Source: CAZSPL01 sp964608735 (lineage in GTDB: Bacteria; JAJVIF01; JAPKYR01; CAZSPL01). From it: a stretch of DNA of 54,914 bases. Position numbers and translations under genes: made by a program. Under the pieces are notes generated by a model. It searched no databases. It had not been told where the DNA came from and saw only the letters and a program-made list of their open reading frames with translations. The stretch spans positions 1 through 54,914 of the forward strand of contig CAZSPL010000003.1 of the NCBI GenBank assembly GCA_964608735.1. Reading direction: 5' to 3'. Within the stretch, counting starts at the first letter, position 1. Each line of letters begins with the position of its first letter. Shown here piece after piece: positions 1-8,398 of this stretch.

Positions 1-504
1 GCCAAACGTCAACCTTGGTGCATTATTATTGACTTGGATAATGATGAATGTGGGCAGCTAATGCGAAGTTGTCTGCCCGCTCCTGCGGCATATATGTGTT
101 TTCGCATCGCGGTTCGGTCGATTGAAGCTTGGATTCTTGCTGATAGGAGTCGGCTTGCGACCTATTTGAGTGTTGCGCAGGCTAAGATACCGTTGAATCT
201 GGACGCTGTAAAGGACCCCAAGGAATTATTGCTGAGTATTACACGACATTCACGAAGCAAAGCTATCAGAGAGGACATATTGCCGAGGGAAGGCAGTTGT
301 TCCAAACAAGGTCCCGCATATAATTCAAGGATGGTTGAATTTGTCAGCGATCCAACGAATGGATGGCGACCAGAAATTGCATGCAAGCATTCGGATAGCC
401 TCGCAAGAGCGATTAACTGCTTGAGAAAATTAGCGAGAAGGCAAAGATCCCCAGGGGATCATCATCAATCCCCCCTCTTCCCATCCCACCTCAATCTGCT
501 ATAA
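1..504 (+). CDS. DUF4276 family TOPRIM-like protein (5' end outside window)
   Basis: The frame is open from base 1, so the N-terminus lies to the left of the window; 167 residues are visible. The TTG at 34 is not a credible start because it falls inside the conserved strand WCIIIDLDNDECG, where the hydrophobic strand and DxD pattern match the metal-binding strand of TOPRIM-like DUF4276 proteins. A second family block follows (VRSIEAWILADRSRL), then PREGSCSKQGPAY and WRPEIACKHSDSLARAI near the end, which are typical of the family. DUF4276 proteins usually sit beside an AAA ATPase and are suspected nucleases of defence modules, so the partner is probably just left of the window. The last ~25 residues are low in conservation. 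The stop overlaps a TATAAT that may serve pyrG. Family assignment is by motif memory; function is inferred. Confidence 0.75.
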   Translation, partial: AKRQPWCIIIDLDNDECGQLMRSCLPAPAAYMCFRIAVRSIEAWILADRSRLATYLSVAQAKIPLNLDAVKDPKELLLSITRHSRSKAIREDILPREGSCSKQGPAYNSRMVEFVSDPTNGWRPEIACKHSDSLARAINCLRKLARRQRSPGDHHQSPLFPSHLNLL

Positions 505-505
505 T
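500..505 (+). promoter_or_regulatory. Candidate -10 box for pyrG
   Basis: A perfect TATAAT overlaps the stop codon of the preceding gene and lies 84 nt before the pyrG start. No good -35 hexamer is visible at 16-18 nt. It would give a leader of about 78 nt. This is a weak call resting on the -10 alone. Confidence 0.35.
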
Positions 506-589
506 TGGAAGGGCAACTCGATGGACAGGCGGTTATGAGAAGTTCACCTCTTTCGATTTGCCCCCGAAGTAAATTCCCGGGAGGGAGTA

Positions 590-2242
590 ATGCCTAAGTT
601 TATTTTCGTCACCGGCGGAAACGTAAGTTCTTTGGGGAAGGGCATCGCGTCGGCATCCCTCGGACGCCTGCTCAAGTCGCGCGGATTCCAGGTCGCCATC
701 CAGAAGATCGACCCCTACCTCAATGTCGATGCCGGCACCATGTCGCCATACCAGCATGGCGAAGTCTATGTCACCTATGACGGCGCCGAGACAGACCTCG
801 ACCTCGGGCACTATGAGCGCTTCATCAATGTCGACCTCCCGGAATACTCCAATGTCACCACCGGCAAGGTGTACCAGGCCGTCATCGAGAAGGAACGACG
901 CGGCGACTACCTCGGCGCCACGGTGCAGGTAATCCCGCACATCACAAATGAAATAAAAGACCGCATCCACCAGATGGCCCGCGAAACCAAGGCCGAGGTC
1001 GTCATCGTCGAGATCGGCGGAACCGTCGGCGATATCGAGAGCCTCCCGTTCCTCGAAGCCATCCGCCAGTTCAAGAAGGATGTCGGCCGCAAGGACTGCA
1101 TCAATATCCACCTCACTCTTCTCCCGCATCTCTCCGCCACTGGCGAGCCGAAAACGAAACTCACACAGCATTCGGTGAAGGAACTCAGGAGCATCGGTAT
1201 CCAGCCCGACGTCATCGTATGCCGCACCACGAAACTGCTCGATGCCTCGACCCGCGACAAGATCGCCCTCTTCTGCGACATCGATAAGGAATATATCATC
1301 ACAAACCTCGATTGCGAGAACATCTATTTCATCCCGCTGATGCTCGAACAGGAAGGCCTCGGCAAAGCCGCCTGCGAGCTTTTACACCTTGACACAAGGG
1401 AACCCAACCTCGCCAACTGGGAAGAAATGGTTGACACCATCAGGAATCCACAGGGCGAGGTCAAGATAGCGCTCGTCGGCAAATATGCCGGGTTGCGCGA
1501 TGCATACATGAGCGTACTCGAAGCTATCAAGCATGGCGGCATCGCTAATCACTTCGCCGCCAATGTCGATCTGATTCACTCCGAAAGCCTCGAAGGCAAC
1601 GCGCCGTTCCGCGAGATGCTCTCCGGTTACGCGGGGATATGCGTGCCCGGCGGCTTCGGCGAACGCGGCACTCTCGGCAAGATCAGGGCGATACAGTATG
1701 CCCGTGAAACCGGTGTGCCGTACCTCGGACTATGCCTCGGCCTGCAGTGCGCCGTGATAGAATTCGCGAAAAATGTATGCGGAATCGAAAAAGCCAATTC
1801 CACGGAATTCGATGAGGTCACCCCCGACCCCATCATCGACCTAATGCCCGAGCAGAAAAAAATCACCGCGAAGGGCGGCACCATGCGGCTCGGACATTGG
1901 GAATGCCGGCTTGTCGAAGGCACCATAGCGCGGAATGCATACCAGGTGGAATCGGTGCAGGAGCGCCACAGGCACAGGCTCGAAATCAACAACAAGTATA
2001 AGCCGATACTCCAGGAGGCCGGGATGGTGTTCTCGGGACTTTCCCCCGACGGACTCCTCGTGGAGATCATCGAGCTTCCATCGCATCCCTTCTTCGTCGC
2101 CACGCAGTTCCATCCCGAATTCCAGTCGCGGCCGAACCGCGCGCACCCGCTGTTCCGCGATTTCGTCGCCGCGACGATAAAACTGTCGACCGATATGAAA
2201 AAGGAAAAACACACCGACAGGGCGATTGTCGGGAGAGGTTAG
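590..2242 (+). CDS. pyrG: CTP synthase
   Basis: Makes CTP from UTP, ATP and glutamine in the last step of pyrimidine nucleotide synthesis; cytosolic and tetrameric in known family members. At 550 residues it has the usual length. The synthetase half begins MPKFIFVTGGNVSSLGKG, with the ATP-binding glycine-rich loop, and continues with DPYLNVDAGTMSPYQHGEV. The C-terminal class I glutamine amidotransferase half shows the GGFGERG loop, the nucleophile in LGLCLGLQ and the His-Glu pair in HPEFQSRP, so the full triad is present. A strong Shine-Dalgarno (GGGAGGG) precedes the ATG. It stands alone between a DUF4276 gene and a lipoprotein gene. Assignment is firm. Confidence 0.98.
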   Translation: MPKFIFVTGGNVSSLGKGIASASLGRLLKSRGFQVAIQKIDPYLNVDAGTMSPYQHGEVYVTYDGAETDLDLGHYERFINVDLPEYSNVTTGKVYQAVIEKERRGDYLGATVQVIPHITNEIKDRIHQMARETKAEVVIVEIGGTVGDIESLPFLEAIRQFKKDVGRKDCINIHLTLLPHLSATGEPKTKLTQHSVKELRSIGIQPDVIVCRTTKLLDASTRDKIALFCDIDKEYIITNLDCENIYFIPLMLEQEGLGKAACELLHLDTREPNLANWEEMVDTIRNPQGEVKIALVGKYAGLRDAYMSVLEAIKHGGIANHFAANVDLIHSESLEGNAPFREMLSGYAGICVPGGFGERGTLGKIRAIQYARETGVPYLGLCLGLQCAVIEFAKNVCGIEKANSTEFDEVTPDPIIDLMPEQKKITAKGGTMRLGHWECRLVEGTIARNAYQVESVQERHRHRLEINNKYKPILQEAGMVFSGLSPDGLLVEIIELPSHPFFVATQFHPEFQSRPNRAHPLFRDFVAATIKLSTDMKKEKHTDRAIVGRG

Positions 2243-2344
2243 ACTTAACCGGATAAAAATGCATCCAATAATATAGCAGCCGCGTCGATGACGGAGCGTT
2301 TTTCTTTCGTCAATTGCCCACGTTCATTCAGGAGGTTGATACTT

Positions 2345-4831
2345 ATGCGATGGATTTCACCCGTCGTCGCTATAGCATTGGTAATCGTGGCCTCATCGTG
2401 CTCGGGACAGGGCACGGGCATCGTTCCACAGGATAATCCCAGGATTATCGATGCTCAGAGCGCCCATGTATGCTGGGGCTTATGGCAATTCATTGCCGAC
2501 CCGGCATCCCAGTCCCTCGAAGCGGTCACGCTTCATTCAGGGCAGGGGCATCTCAACGTGATAGTGTTTCTCGAACCTCCCCCGCTCATATACCTGACCC
2601 TCGAAAGCGTCCAGTTTGTACCGGGCGGCGTAATAGCTGATATAGGCTTACGACATCCCTTCCTCGCCCTGGATGAATTCACTGGGTTCGATGTATCCGG
2701 CATACTCATCTCCAACGGCTCGTACTCGGATTATTCAGACGGCTCGATAGTCCATGCCGGTCCCGGCGATACATACCTCGTCAACGCCGACGGTTACACG
2801 CGGTGGTGGAATCCCTCCGAATTCCCCCACAACTCTTCCGCGCCGATTTCAGGCTACAATGACGGCCTGCTCGGCGCGCCCGATTCGTATGCCGACTACA
2901 ACAGCACTATCAACGGCTATAAATACTACACAGAAAGCCTCGCCGTCGACGACCCGATCGGTGATGCCGATGCGACATCGCGCGGTATCTTCCGCGCCGG
3001 CCAGAAAAATGTGAGACGATTCAATATTTCCCTCGGCGACGCACTCATCTTCAATTATGCCGTCGATGCGTGCTGGGTGCCGCCGACGGGCGCGCCGCCC
3101 TATGATGTCCCCGGTGATTTTCCACCCGAAGCCAACCGTTCGGAGCCTTGGAGAATCACCGTCGCCGAAATTGAAAATACTCTCTGGTACAACGGCACTT
3201 CAGGCGGCGGTAACCTCGCGCTCGAAGTTCATGTGTGGGACTGGTACGGCATCGAGGATGATACGCTCTATTCATCGGTCAATGGAATCGCGGATATGTC
3301 CGGCATCAGCCCGGTCCTGCTCGATACCGACCTCGGCCACGCCGCATTTGAAGTCGAATACCAGGATGTGCCGGTCGCCGCTGACAGCCCGCTGTTTGTC
3401 CTCATAGCCGCGCAAAGCGGCGACACCGGCTTCGGAGGGCATGTCCCCGGCGAGCCCGATGCGGCATATTTCGTTCATGTCGCAGCCATCGGGCAAAATC
3501 AACCTCCGGTGGCTCTCGCCGAAGCCCTCACCTCCACCAACATCGAACCTGGCGGCACCGTGCAATTCGACGCCACTTCGTCCTACGACCCCGATGGCTC
3601 CATCGTGCAATACCTGTGGGATTTCAACGACGACGGCACATACGGCGATGCCCATACCGGCCCGGATGATACGCCGACCGCGACATTCAACGACGAAGGC
3701 ATGTTCGAAGTCGACCTGCGTGTCGTCGATGACGGCGGACTCGATGATTATCTCGATGAGACAATAGTTGTCGAGGTCGACACTTTCGAAGGATGCACTG
3801 TCCCTGGTGACATATACGGCTACCGTGACGATGCGGCAATTCCATATAACGAGGGGCTCGAAAAGGCGATGCTGTCCGACGGCTATTTCATCGCGCAGCG
3901 AAAATGGGACATCATCAACCCCTACAACCGCCTCTCGCTTTATAAGGCGTATTATGAATATGAATGGGATGACTGCGTCGTCTACAACCCCGTCGAGGAC
4001 AACTTCTGCTGGAAGCAGCAGAATTGGGTCGACCTCCCCAGCGTCGATGGAAATATCCAGGATATGGACGCCTGGATGGCGGGAACAGGCGATGTCCTGT
4101 CCGACGACATCTTCGCCCTGTTCCTCGACAACGCCGCGAGCCAGATTGTGCTATACAACAACCTCAGCGACACAATCACCCCGCCCACACAGATGGACAC
4201 CATCAACGTCGGATACCCCGTCGACTGTTTCGATTTCGCGCAGAACGGCGATTTATGGGTGCTCGATACGACCGGCGCGATGCATCGCTACGTTAAAAGC
4301 TCGAGTTACAACGAAGCGACCGCCGACGCCTTCGACCTGCCATCGGGAGTAACCGGCAATGTATTCGACTTCGCCATCATGTATTGCACTTCCAACTTCT
4401 ACCTCTTCACCGACAATACCGCCGGGGGAACTATTTACAGGCTTTCACCGTCCGGCTCGCTTATCGGCTATCAGGAAAACGCCCTCCTTGTCGGCACGAC
4501 CAACCACGGCACACTCGGCGACCAGGGGGATATCGAGATTGACCATTCCATCCTCTACGGCGAATCCGCCAACATGGAGCGATGCCGCATACTCGTCGGC
4601 GGCGGACAGAACAGCACCGCGGATTATATGATGCTCGCGCGCTACGGCGATGACCTGACATTCCTCTCCACATGGGAAATCAGCAATGCATACCCGAGCA
4701 TGGGTAACGGAATAGGGACCATTCACTTTGATCCGAGGAATCATTATCTATGGACCGGCGGCGACCCGTTTGGCGACCCACTCAGCTCGATATGGATGAA
4801 TTCCTGGTGGCCGATTCCGTCCGATTGGTAA
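2345..4831 (+). CDS. Large lipoprotein: RWWNP-family module + PKD domain + propeller-like C-terminus
   Basis: Predicted surface lipoprotein of 828 residues. The ATG at 2345 is chosen because AGGAGG precedes it and it gives a clean signal peptide with lipobox ASSC (Cys19). The open frame to 2288 adds only uncharged-leader noise. Residues ~35-370 carry the N-terminal module shared by six proteins here: LWQFIADP, LRHPFLALDEFTGFDVSGI, DGYTRWWNPSEFP (near residue 150) and FNYAVDACW. A PKD domain follows at ~385-480 (ATSSYDPDGSIVQYLWDF). The C-terminal ~345 residues, ending in PSDW, read like an irregular beta-propeller similar to the protein at 23958. No enzyme motif is seen. Role unknown; probably extracellular binding or sensing. 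The family is not one I can name. Confidence 0.85.
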   Translation: MRWISPVVAIALVIVASSCSGQGTGIVPQDNPRIIDAQSAHVCWGLWQFIADPASQSLEAVTLHSGQGHLNVIVFLEPPPLIYLTLESVQFVPGGVIADIGLRHPFLALDEFTGFDVSGILISNGSYSDYSDGSIVHAGPGDTYLVNADGYTRWWNPSEFPHNSSAPISGYNDGLLGAPDSYADYNSTINGYKYYTESLAVDDPIGDADATSRGIFRAGQKNVRRFNISLGDALIFNYAVDACWVPPTGAPPYDVPGDFPPEANRSEPWRITVAEIENTLWYNGTSGGGNLALEVHVWDWYGIEDDTLYSSVNGIADMSGISPVLLDTDLGHAAFEVEYQDVPVAADSPLFVLIAAQSGDTGFGGHVPGEPDAAYFVHVAAIGQNQPPVALAEALTSTNIEPGGTVQFDATSSYDPDGSIVQYLWDFNDDGTYGDAHTGPDDTPTATFNDEGMFEVDLRVVDDGGLDDYLDETIVVEVDTFEGCTVPGDIYGYRDDAAIPYNEGLEKAMLSDGYFIAQRKWDIINPYNRLSLYKAYYEYEWDDCVVYNPVEDNFCWKQQNWVDLPSVDGNIQDMDAWMAGTGDVLSDDIFALFLDNAASQIVLYNNLSDTITPPTQMDTINVGYPVDCFDFAQNGDLWVLDTTGAMHRYVKSSSYNEATADAFDLPSGVTGNVFDFAIMYCTSNFYLFTDNTAGGTIYRLSPSGSLIGYQENALLVGTTNHGTLGDQGDIEIDHSILYGESANMERCRILVGGGQNSTADYMMLARYGDDLTFLSTWEISNAYPSMGNGIGTIHFDPRNHYLWTGGDPFGDPLSSIWMNSWWPIPSDW

Positions 4832-4847
4832 TACTTCTCTATAATCC

Positions 4848-4885
4848 GAAATAAAAACAGCGACGTCGCACCGTCGCGGTTTCTC
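4848..4885 (-). terminator. Rho-independent terminator for purE
   Basis: Inverted repeat GCGACG (4860-4865) / CGTCGC (4872-4877) with a 6-nt loop. On the minus strand it is followed by TGTTTTTATTT, so it fits the end of the glycosyltransferase-purE unit. On the plus strand the tract is only GGTTTCTCGTTT, so it may weakly end the lipoprotein gene as well. Confidence 0.6.
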
Positions 4886-4913
4886 GTTTCAATTATCGCA
4901 ATCAGCGCCGCGT

Positions 4914-5375
4914 TCAGACTTCCCTCGCCCTTGCGCGCATATGCTCGATTTCATCCTTAAGCCCATACCACTGCGGGTCGGTCGCGATTATCTCGCACGC
5001 GAGGATCGCCGCGTTGGTGCCGCCGTCTATCGCGACACACGCCACCGGGATACCGCGCGGCATCTGGACGATACTCAACAGCGCGTCCATCCCGTCGAGC
5101 GGACCACCCGATACCGGCACCCCTATCACCGGTTTTGTCGTCAGGCTCGCGACAACTCCGGGAAGATGCGCCGCCATACCGGCGATGCATATGAACACAC
5201 GGCATCCTCCGTTCTCCGCTTCCGTCACGATTCCCCTGAGACGCTCGGGATCGCGGTGCGCGGAACAGACATGATTCGAGAACGGCACCTTCATCTCGTT
5301 CAGTATCTTCACCGCTCCCATTATGACCGACTCATCGGTCTTGCTTCCGGCTATTATGCATACTGGTTGATCCAT
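4914..5375 (-). CDS. purE: N5-carboxyaminoimidazole ribonucleotide mutase (class I PurE)
   Basis: Catalyses rearrangement of N5-CAIR to CAIR in de novo purine synthesis; cytosolic, an octamer in known members. The 153-residue length is typical of class I PurE. Visible motifs are IIAGSKTD (phosphate loop, usually GSxSD, here with Thr), CSAHRDPERL with the catalytic His, FICIAGMAAHLPGV and PVIGVPVSG. It begins 23 nt after the stop of the glycosyltransferase on the same strand, so the two are probably cotranscribed although functionally unrelated. No purK is seen in the window. Firm assignment. Confidence 0.97.
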   Translation of the reverse strand: MDQPVCIIAGSKTDESVIMGAVKILNEMKVPFSNHVCSAHRDPERLRGIVTEAENGGCRVFICIAGMAAHLPGVVASLTTKPVIGVPVSGGPLDGMDALLSIVQMPRGIPVACVAIDGGTNAAILACEIIATDPQWYGLKDEIEHMRARAREV

Positions 5376-5398
5376 TTGTCCTCCGGCTCGGCATGCTC

Positions 5399-6616
5399 CT
5401 ATACCCGGCCCGATTGTATTTCATCCACGCTCGAATTCTGCTTGAACATGCCCGGGAATTCGCGCGCGAGCCTCTTGAACAGCTCCATTGAATGATTCTC
5501 CGTTGTGAAATCATGCGCGCGACGGAATCCCTTCTCGATCAAACCCCTTCTCAGTTCGCCGTCGTCGATGATGCTCTCTATCGAATCGGCGATGGCCGCC
5601 GCATCCCCCGGTTCGAGAAGAAACCCGCATTCGCCTTCCTGCACGGTGCCCGCGTTACCGCCGACCCTCGTCACCACCACCGGCAGGCTCTGGCTCATCG
5701 CTTCGATGACCACCCGCGGCGTGCCTTCAGCACCGACCGACGGAAGCACGAACATGTCTGCGTTACGGTAGAATGCGAAAAGCTCCGGTCCGTATTGTAT
5801 ATGCCCGTGGAAATGCACGATATCATCTACGCCCTTCGTCTTCGATGCCTTCTTGTATTCCCTCAACTTCCCGCCTATGCCGAGCAGGTCGAACTCGACT
5901 TCGCGACCCTTCCCCTTGAGGATAGCGGCGGCGTCGAGAAGATGCGGGATCCCCTTGTAGCCCTGCATCACCGCCACCGTCAGCACCCGCGCGGGAGTCT
6001 TCTGGCAAGTATCCTTGCGCTCGAAGAAATCCTCCTCGTTTATCGTCGTCGAGGTCAATTGCTCCATCTTCTTCGCATACTTGTGGTACTTCTCATACAG
6101 CCCGTTGCCGAGAACCATGACGTATGCGTTGCCGAGCAGACGCTTGAGCCGCGCTTCATGGTTTATCGCGAGGATATTCCCAAGCACGCGCTTTATCCCA
6201 TGATAATTCTCATCCCTGATTACATCCTCGTAATCCCCGACGAGATTCATGAAAAACGGCTTGTCCGCCCTCAGACACTCCTCCCCGGCTACGAGGCTGA
6301 GGAAATTCGGCGCGCGAAGGTTCACCAGGTCGCAGCCCGCGATTCCCTTCCTGAGTATCGCGCGATGCTTGTTGTAGTCCCTGAAAAAATCCTTCAGGTG
6401 GTAGATGGGCGGAAGCTCGACCACTTCTATGCCCGGGTGCTGCGAAAGCGGGTAACCGGCCCTCTCGAGCGGCTTCGAGCGCGACACAGGAAGCATCAGG
6501 CGTATGTTATCGACGAATGGAAGAAGCGCCTCGACATAGCGCGCGAAAGGCGCCGCGGTGGTGTACTGCCCGTCGCGAACATCGCATACGATTAGATATA
6601 CAATCCCGAGGCGCAT
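5399..6616 (-). CDS. Glycosyltransferase, GT4 family
   Basis: Retaining GT-B glycosyltransferase of 405 residues, probably using a nucleotide-sugar donor to build an envelope polysaccharide. The ATG at 6616 starts MRLGIVYLIV, the first strand of the N-terminal Rossmann domain; the 106 codons open upstream of it are non-coding in character. The C-terminal domain shows GVEGTPR-like donor-binding sequence VGAEGTPRVVIEAMSQSLPV (E-x7-E pattern), then VGGNAGTVQEGECGFLL, typical of GT4 (Glycos_transf_1). Substrate cannot be told. It is divergent from the phosphodiesterase gene at 6716, with back-to-back TATAAT boxes between them, and leads into purE. Confidence 0.88.
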   Translation of the reverse strand: MRLGIVYLIVCDVRDGQYTTAAPFARYVEALLPFVDNIRLMLPVSRSKPLERAGYPLSQHPGIEVVELPPIYHLKDFFRDYNKHRAILRKGIAGCDLVNLRAPNFLSLVAGEECLRADKPFFMNLVGDYEDVIRDENYHGIKRVLGNILAINHEARLKRLLGNAYVMVLGNGLYEKYHKYAKKMEQLTSTTINEEDFFERKDTCQKTPARVLTVAVMQGYKGIPHLLDAAAILKGKGREVEFDLLGIGGKLREYKKASKTKGVDDIVHFHGHIQYGPELFAFYRNADMFVLPSVGAEGTPRVVIEAMSQSLPVVVTRVGGNAGTVQEGECGFLLEPGDAAAIADSIESIIDDGELRRGLIEKGFRRAHDFTTENHSMELFKRLAREFPGMFKQNSSVDEIQSGRV

Positions 6617-6632
6617 GTGGTTTCCGATGCGT

Positions 6633-6638
6633 ATTATA
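6633..6638 (-). promoter_or_regulatory. -10 box for the glycosyltransferase-purE unit
   Basis: TATAAT on the minus strand, 16 nt before the glycosyltransferase ATG, giving a leader of roughly 10 nt. It faces the divergent promoter at 6680-6708. The -35 is not clear. Confidence 0.5.
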
Positions 6639-6679
6639 ACAAATGTAGGAGCGGGCTGAACGCGAATATCCCGCATCCT

Positions 6680-6708
6680 TTTACCTGCGCCGCCTTGTGG
6701 CTTATAAT
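6680..6708 (+). promoter_or_regulatory. Sigma-70-type promoter for the AP-superfamily gene
   Basis: TTTACC (6680-6685) and TATAAT (6703-6708) are separated by 17 nt. The -10 ends 7 nt before an in-frame GTG at 6716, so the transcript would be leaderless. This is one member of the recurrent pattern reported in the findings. Confidence 0.55.
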
Positions 6709-6715
6709 GGCCCCG

Positions 6716-8383
6716 GTGGAAGATACTGAAAATATGAGCCCCGGACGTCTCGTGGTTATCGGTCTCGATGGCGGAACATTCGACCTCCTCGACCCGTTCA
6801 TGGCTTCGGGAATCATGCCCCGCTTGAAATCCGTTGTCGCTAAAGGCTGCCGCGCTATACTCAAGAGCACGCGCCCGCCGATTACCGCCTGCGCCTGGCC
6901 CGCGATGTATACCGCGTCCGAACCCGGGCGGCATTCCGTGTTCGATTTCCGAAGGCCCCTGAGGAATCCCGACCTCAAGCGGCGATTCATCAACTCCTCA
7001 TCCATTCGCCTGCCGAAAATATGGGAAATCCTCGCCGAGGAAGGCAGGGAAAGCATCCTTCTCAACCTGCCGCTGACATACCCGGCATTCGAGATGAAAG
7101 GCCGGATGATCGCGGGCATGCCGCTTCCCGCCGATGCGCCGGACATATGTTTCCCCGGCGGGCTCGTTGACGATGTCAAGCGCGAATGTGGCGGATATAT
7201 CGCCGATATCGATTTCCTGCGCGGTGAAATTCCCGACGTGACCGACGAGGATGCGGTCGACAAGTTGCTTGCCGGAATTCACGACGCCCTGAAATTACGC
7301 CTCAAAGCGTCGCAATATCTCATGTCCTCGGGCGAATGGCGGATGTTCTTCTCGTGCATAATCCTGCCCGACCGCGTACAGCATATCTTCTATTCAATTC
7401 TCGATGACAGGCTCCTCGAAGGAATATCCCTCACCGATGCCGAGGTGAAACTGAAGCGCAAGCTTATCGACCTGTATGCCGAACTGGATGACGCCATCGG
7501 CCGGATCGCCGATTCGCTCGCACCGGATGATTCACTTGTCCTGATGAGCGACCACGGCTTCGGCCCGCTGAAACGTATTTTCCATCTCAATGTGTGGCTC
7601 CGCGATAACGGTTTCCTGAAATTCACCACGGCCAAACCGCGCTCAACGATCGGGCGCTATCTTCCCGAAGCAGTCAAGCGTCCGCTTCGCATTCTCACCG
7701 GCCGCAGCAAAGACGGCCTTGCCCATGAGCCGAATCCCCTCGAACGCATCGACTGGAGCTCGACGCGCGCGTATTGTGGGTCGAGTTCCGAGCAGGGTGT
7801 CTATCTGAATGTGAAGGGACGCGAGCCGTACGGCATCGTCGAGCAAGGGATGGAGTACATCAAAATCCGCGATGAGCTCATCGCCGCGCTGAAGCAGGCA
7901 ATCGACCCGGCTACCGGCGCGAAGGTGTTCGATGTCGTCCTCCCGCGCGATGAGATTCACGCCGGGCGCTTCATCGAGAACGCCCCGGATATATACATCC
8001 AGCCAGCGGGATACGAATGCGTGATGGCTGAAGAATATGTCGAGCCGGTTTCGATCCCGTGGCATCATAAATGGGGCGGATTCCACAGGGAGGAAGGGAT
8101 TTTCATCGCGTCGGGACCCGGAATCCAAGCCGGCACCGAAATCGCGCCGTTCGATATCGCATGCGTGATGCCCGCGTTCCTTTCGATGCTCGGGCTTCCC
8201 GTACCGGAATGGGTCGATGTGTCCGCTCCTAATGGTCTATTTTCGGATGAATTCACTCGCGCGCATCCCGTGGTGAGGAAGGCATACCCCGAGTTACATG
8301 CGAAATATGAGCAGACCGAAATTCCCGATGACGGCGACACCGGCGGCGAAGATTTGCTTCGGGGACTTGGGTATATCAATTAA
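6716..8383 (+). CDS. Alkaline-phosphatase-superfamily phosphodiesterase/phosphohydrolase
   Basis: Predicted AP-superfamily metal-dependent phosphohydrolase (type I phosphodiesterase / nucleotide pyrophosphatase-like, COG3379 type), 555 residues from the GTG at 6716. GTG is chosen because it lies 7 nt after a promoter -10 box. ATG 6734 is an alternative; no Shine-Dalgarno supports either. First metal Asp is in VVIGLDGGTFD. The nucleophile region PPITACAWPAMYT has Thr, followed by PGRHSVFDF. LMSDHGFGPL supplies Asp-His, and the last His ligands lie in HHKWGGFH. No signal peptide, so a cytosolic or membrane-associated enzyme. The C-terminus LRGLGYIN matches the tails of the two sulfatase-fold lipoproteins nearby. 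Substrate unknown; possibly a sugar-phosphate or phospholipid head group. Confidence 0.85.
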   Translation: MEDTENMSPGRLVVIGLDGGTFDLLDPFMASGIMPRLKSVVAKGCRAILKSTRPPITACAWPAMYTASEPGRHSVFDFRRPLRNPDLKRRFINSSSIRLPKIWEILAEEGRESILLNLPLTYPAFEMKGRMIAGMPLPADAPDICFPGGLVDDVKRECGGYIADIDFLRGEIPDVTDEDAVDKLLAGIHDALKLRLKASQYLMSSGEWRMFFSCIILPDRVQHIFYSILDDRLLEGISLTDAEVKLKRKLIDLYAELDDAIGRIADSLAPDDSLVLMSDHGFGPLKRIFHLNVWLRDNGFLKFTTAKPRSTIGRYLPEAVKRPLRILTGRSKDGLAHEPNPLERIDWSSTRAYCGSSSEQGVYLNVKGREPYGIVEQGMEYIKIRDELIAALKQAIDPATGAKVFDVVLPRDEIHAGRFIENAPDIYIQPAGYECVMAEEYVEPVSIPWHHKWGGFHREEGIFIASGPGIQAGTEIAPFDIACVMPAFLSMLGLPVPEWVDVSAPNGLFSDEFTRAHPVVRKAYPELHAKYEQTEIPDDGDTGGEDLLRGLGYIN

Positions 8384-8398
8384 ATCCGAATATCTTAA

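Noticed and set aside
34..504. TTG at 34 as start of the first gene
   Set aside because: The frame is open to base 1 and conserved residues precede the TTG, so the gene is truncated by the window edge.
533..1171. Long antisense frames within pyrG and other housekeeping genes
   Set aside because: All lie opposite well-conserved proteins and lack ribosome-binding sites.
5492..6595. 367-codon open frame antisense to the GT4 gene
   Set aside because: Arg/His-rich composition and no motif; the GT4 reading is clearly the coding one.
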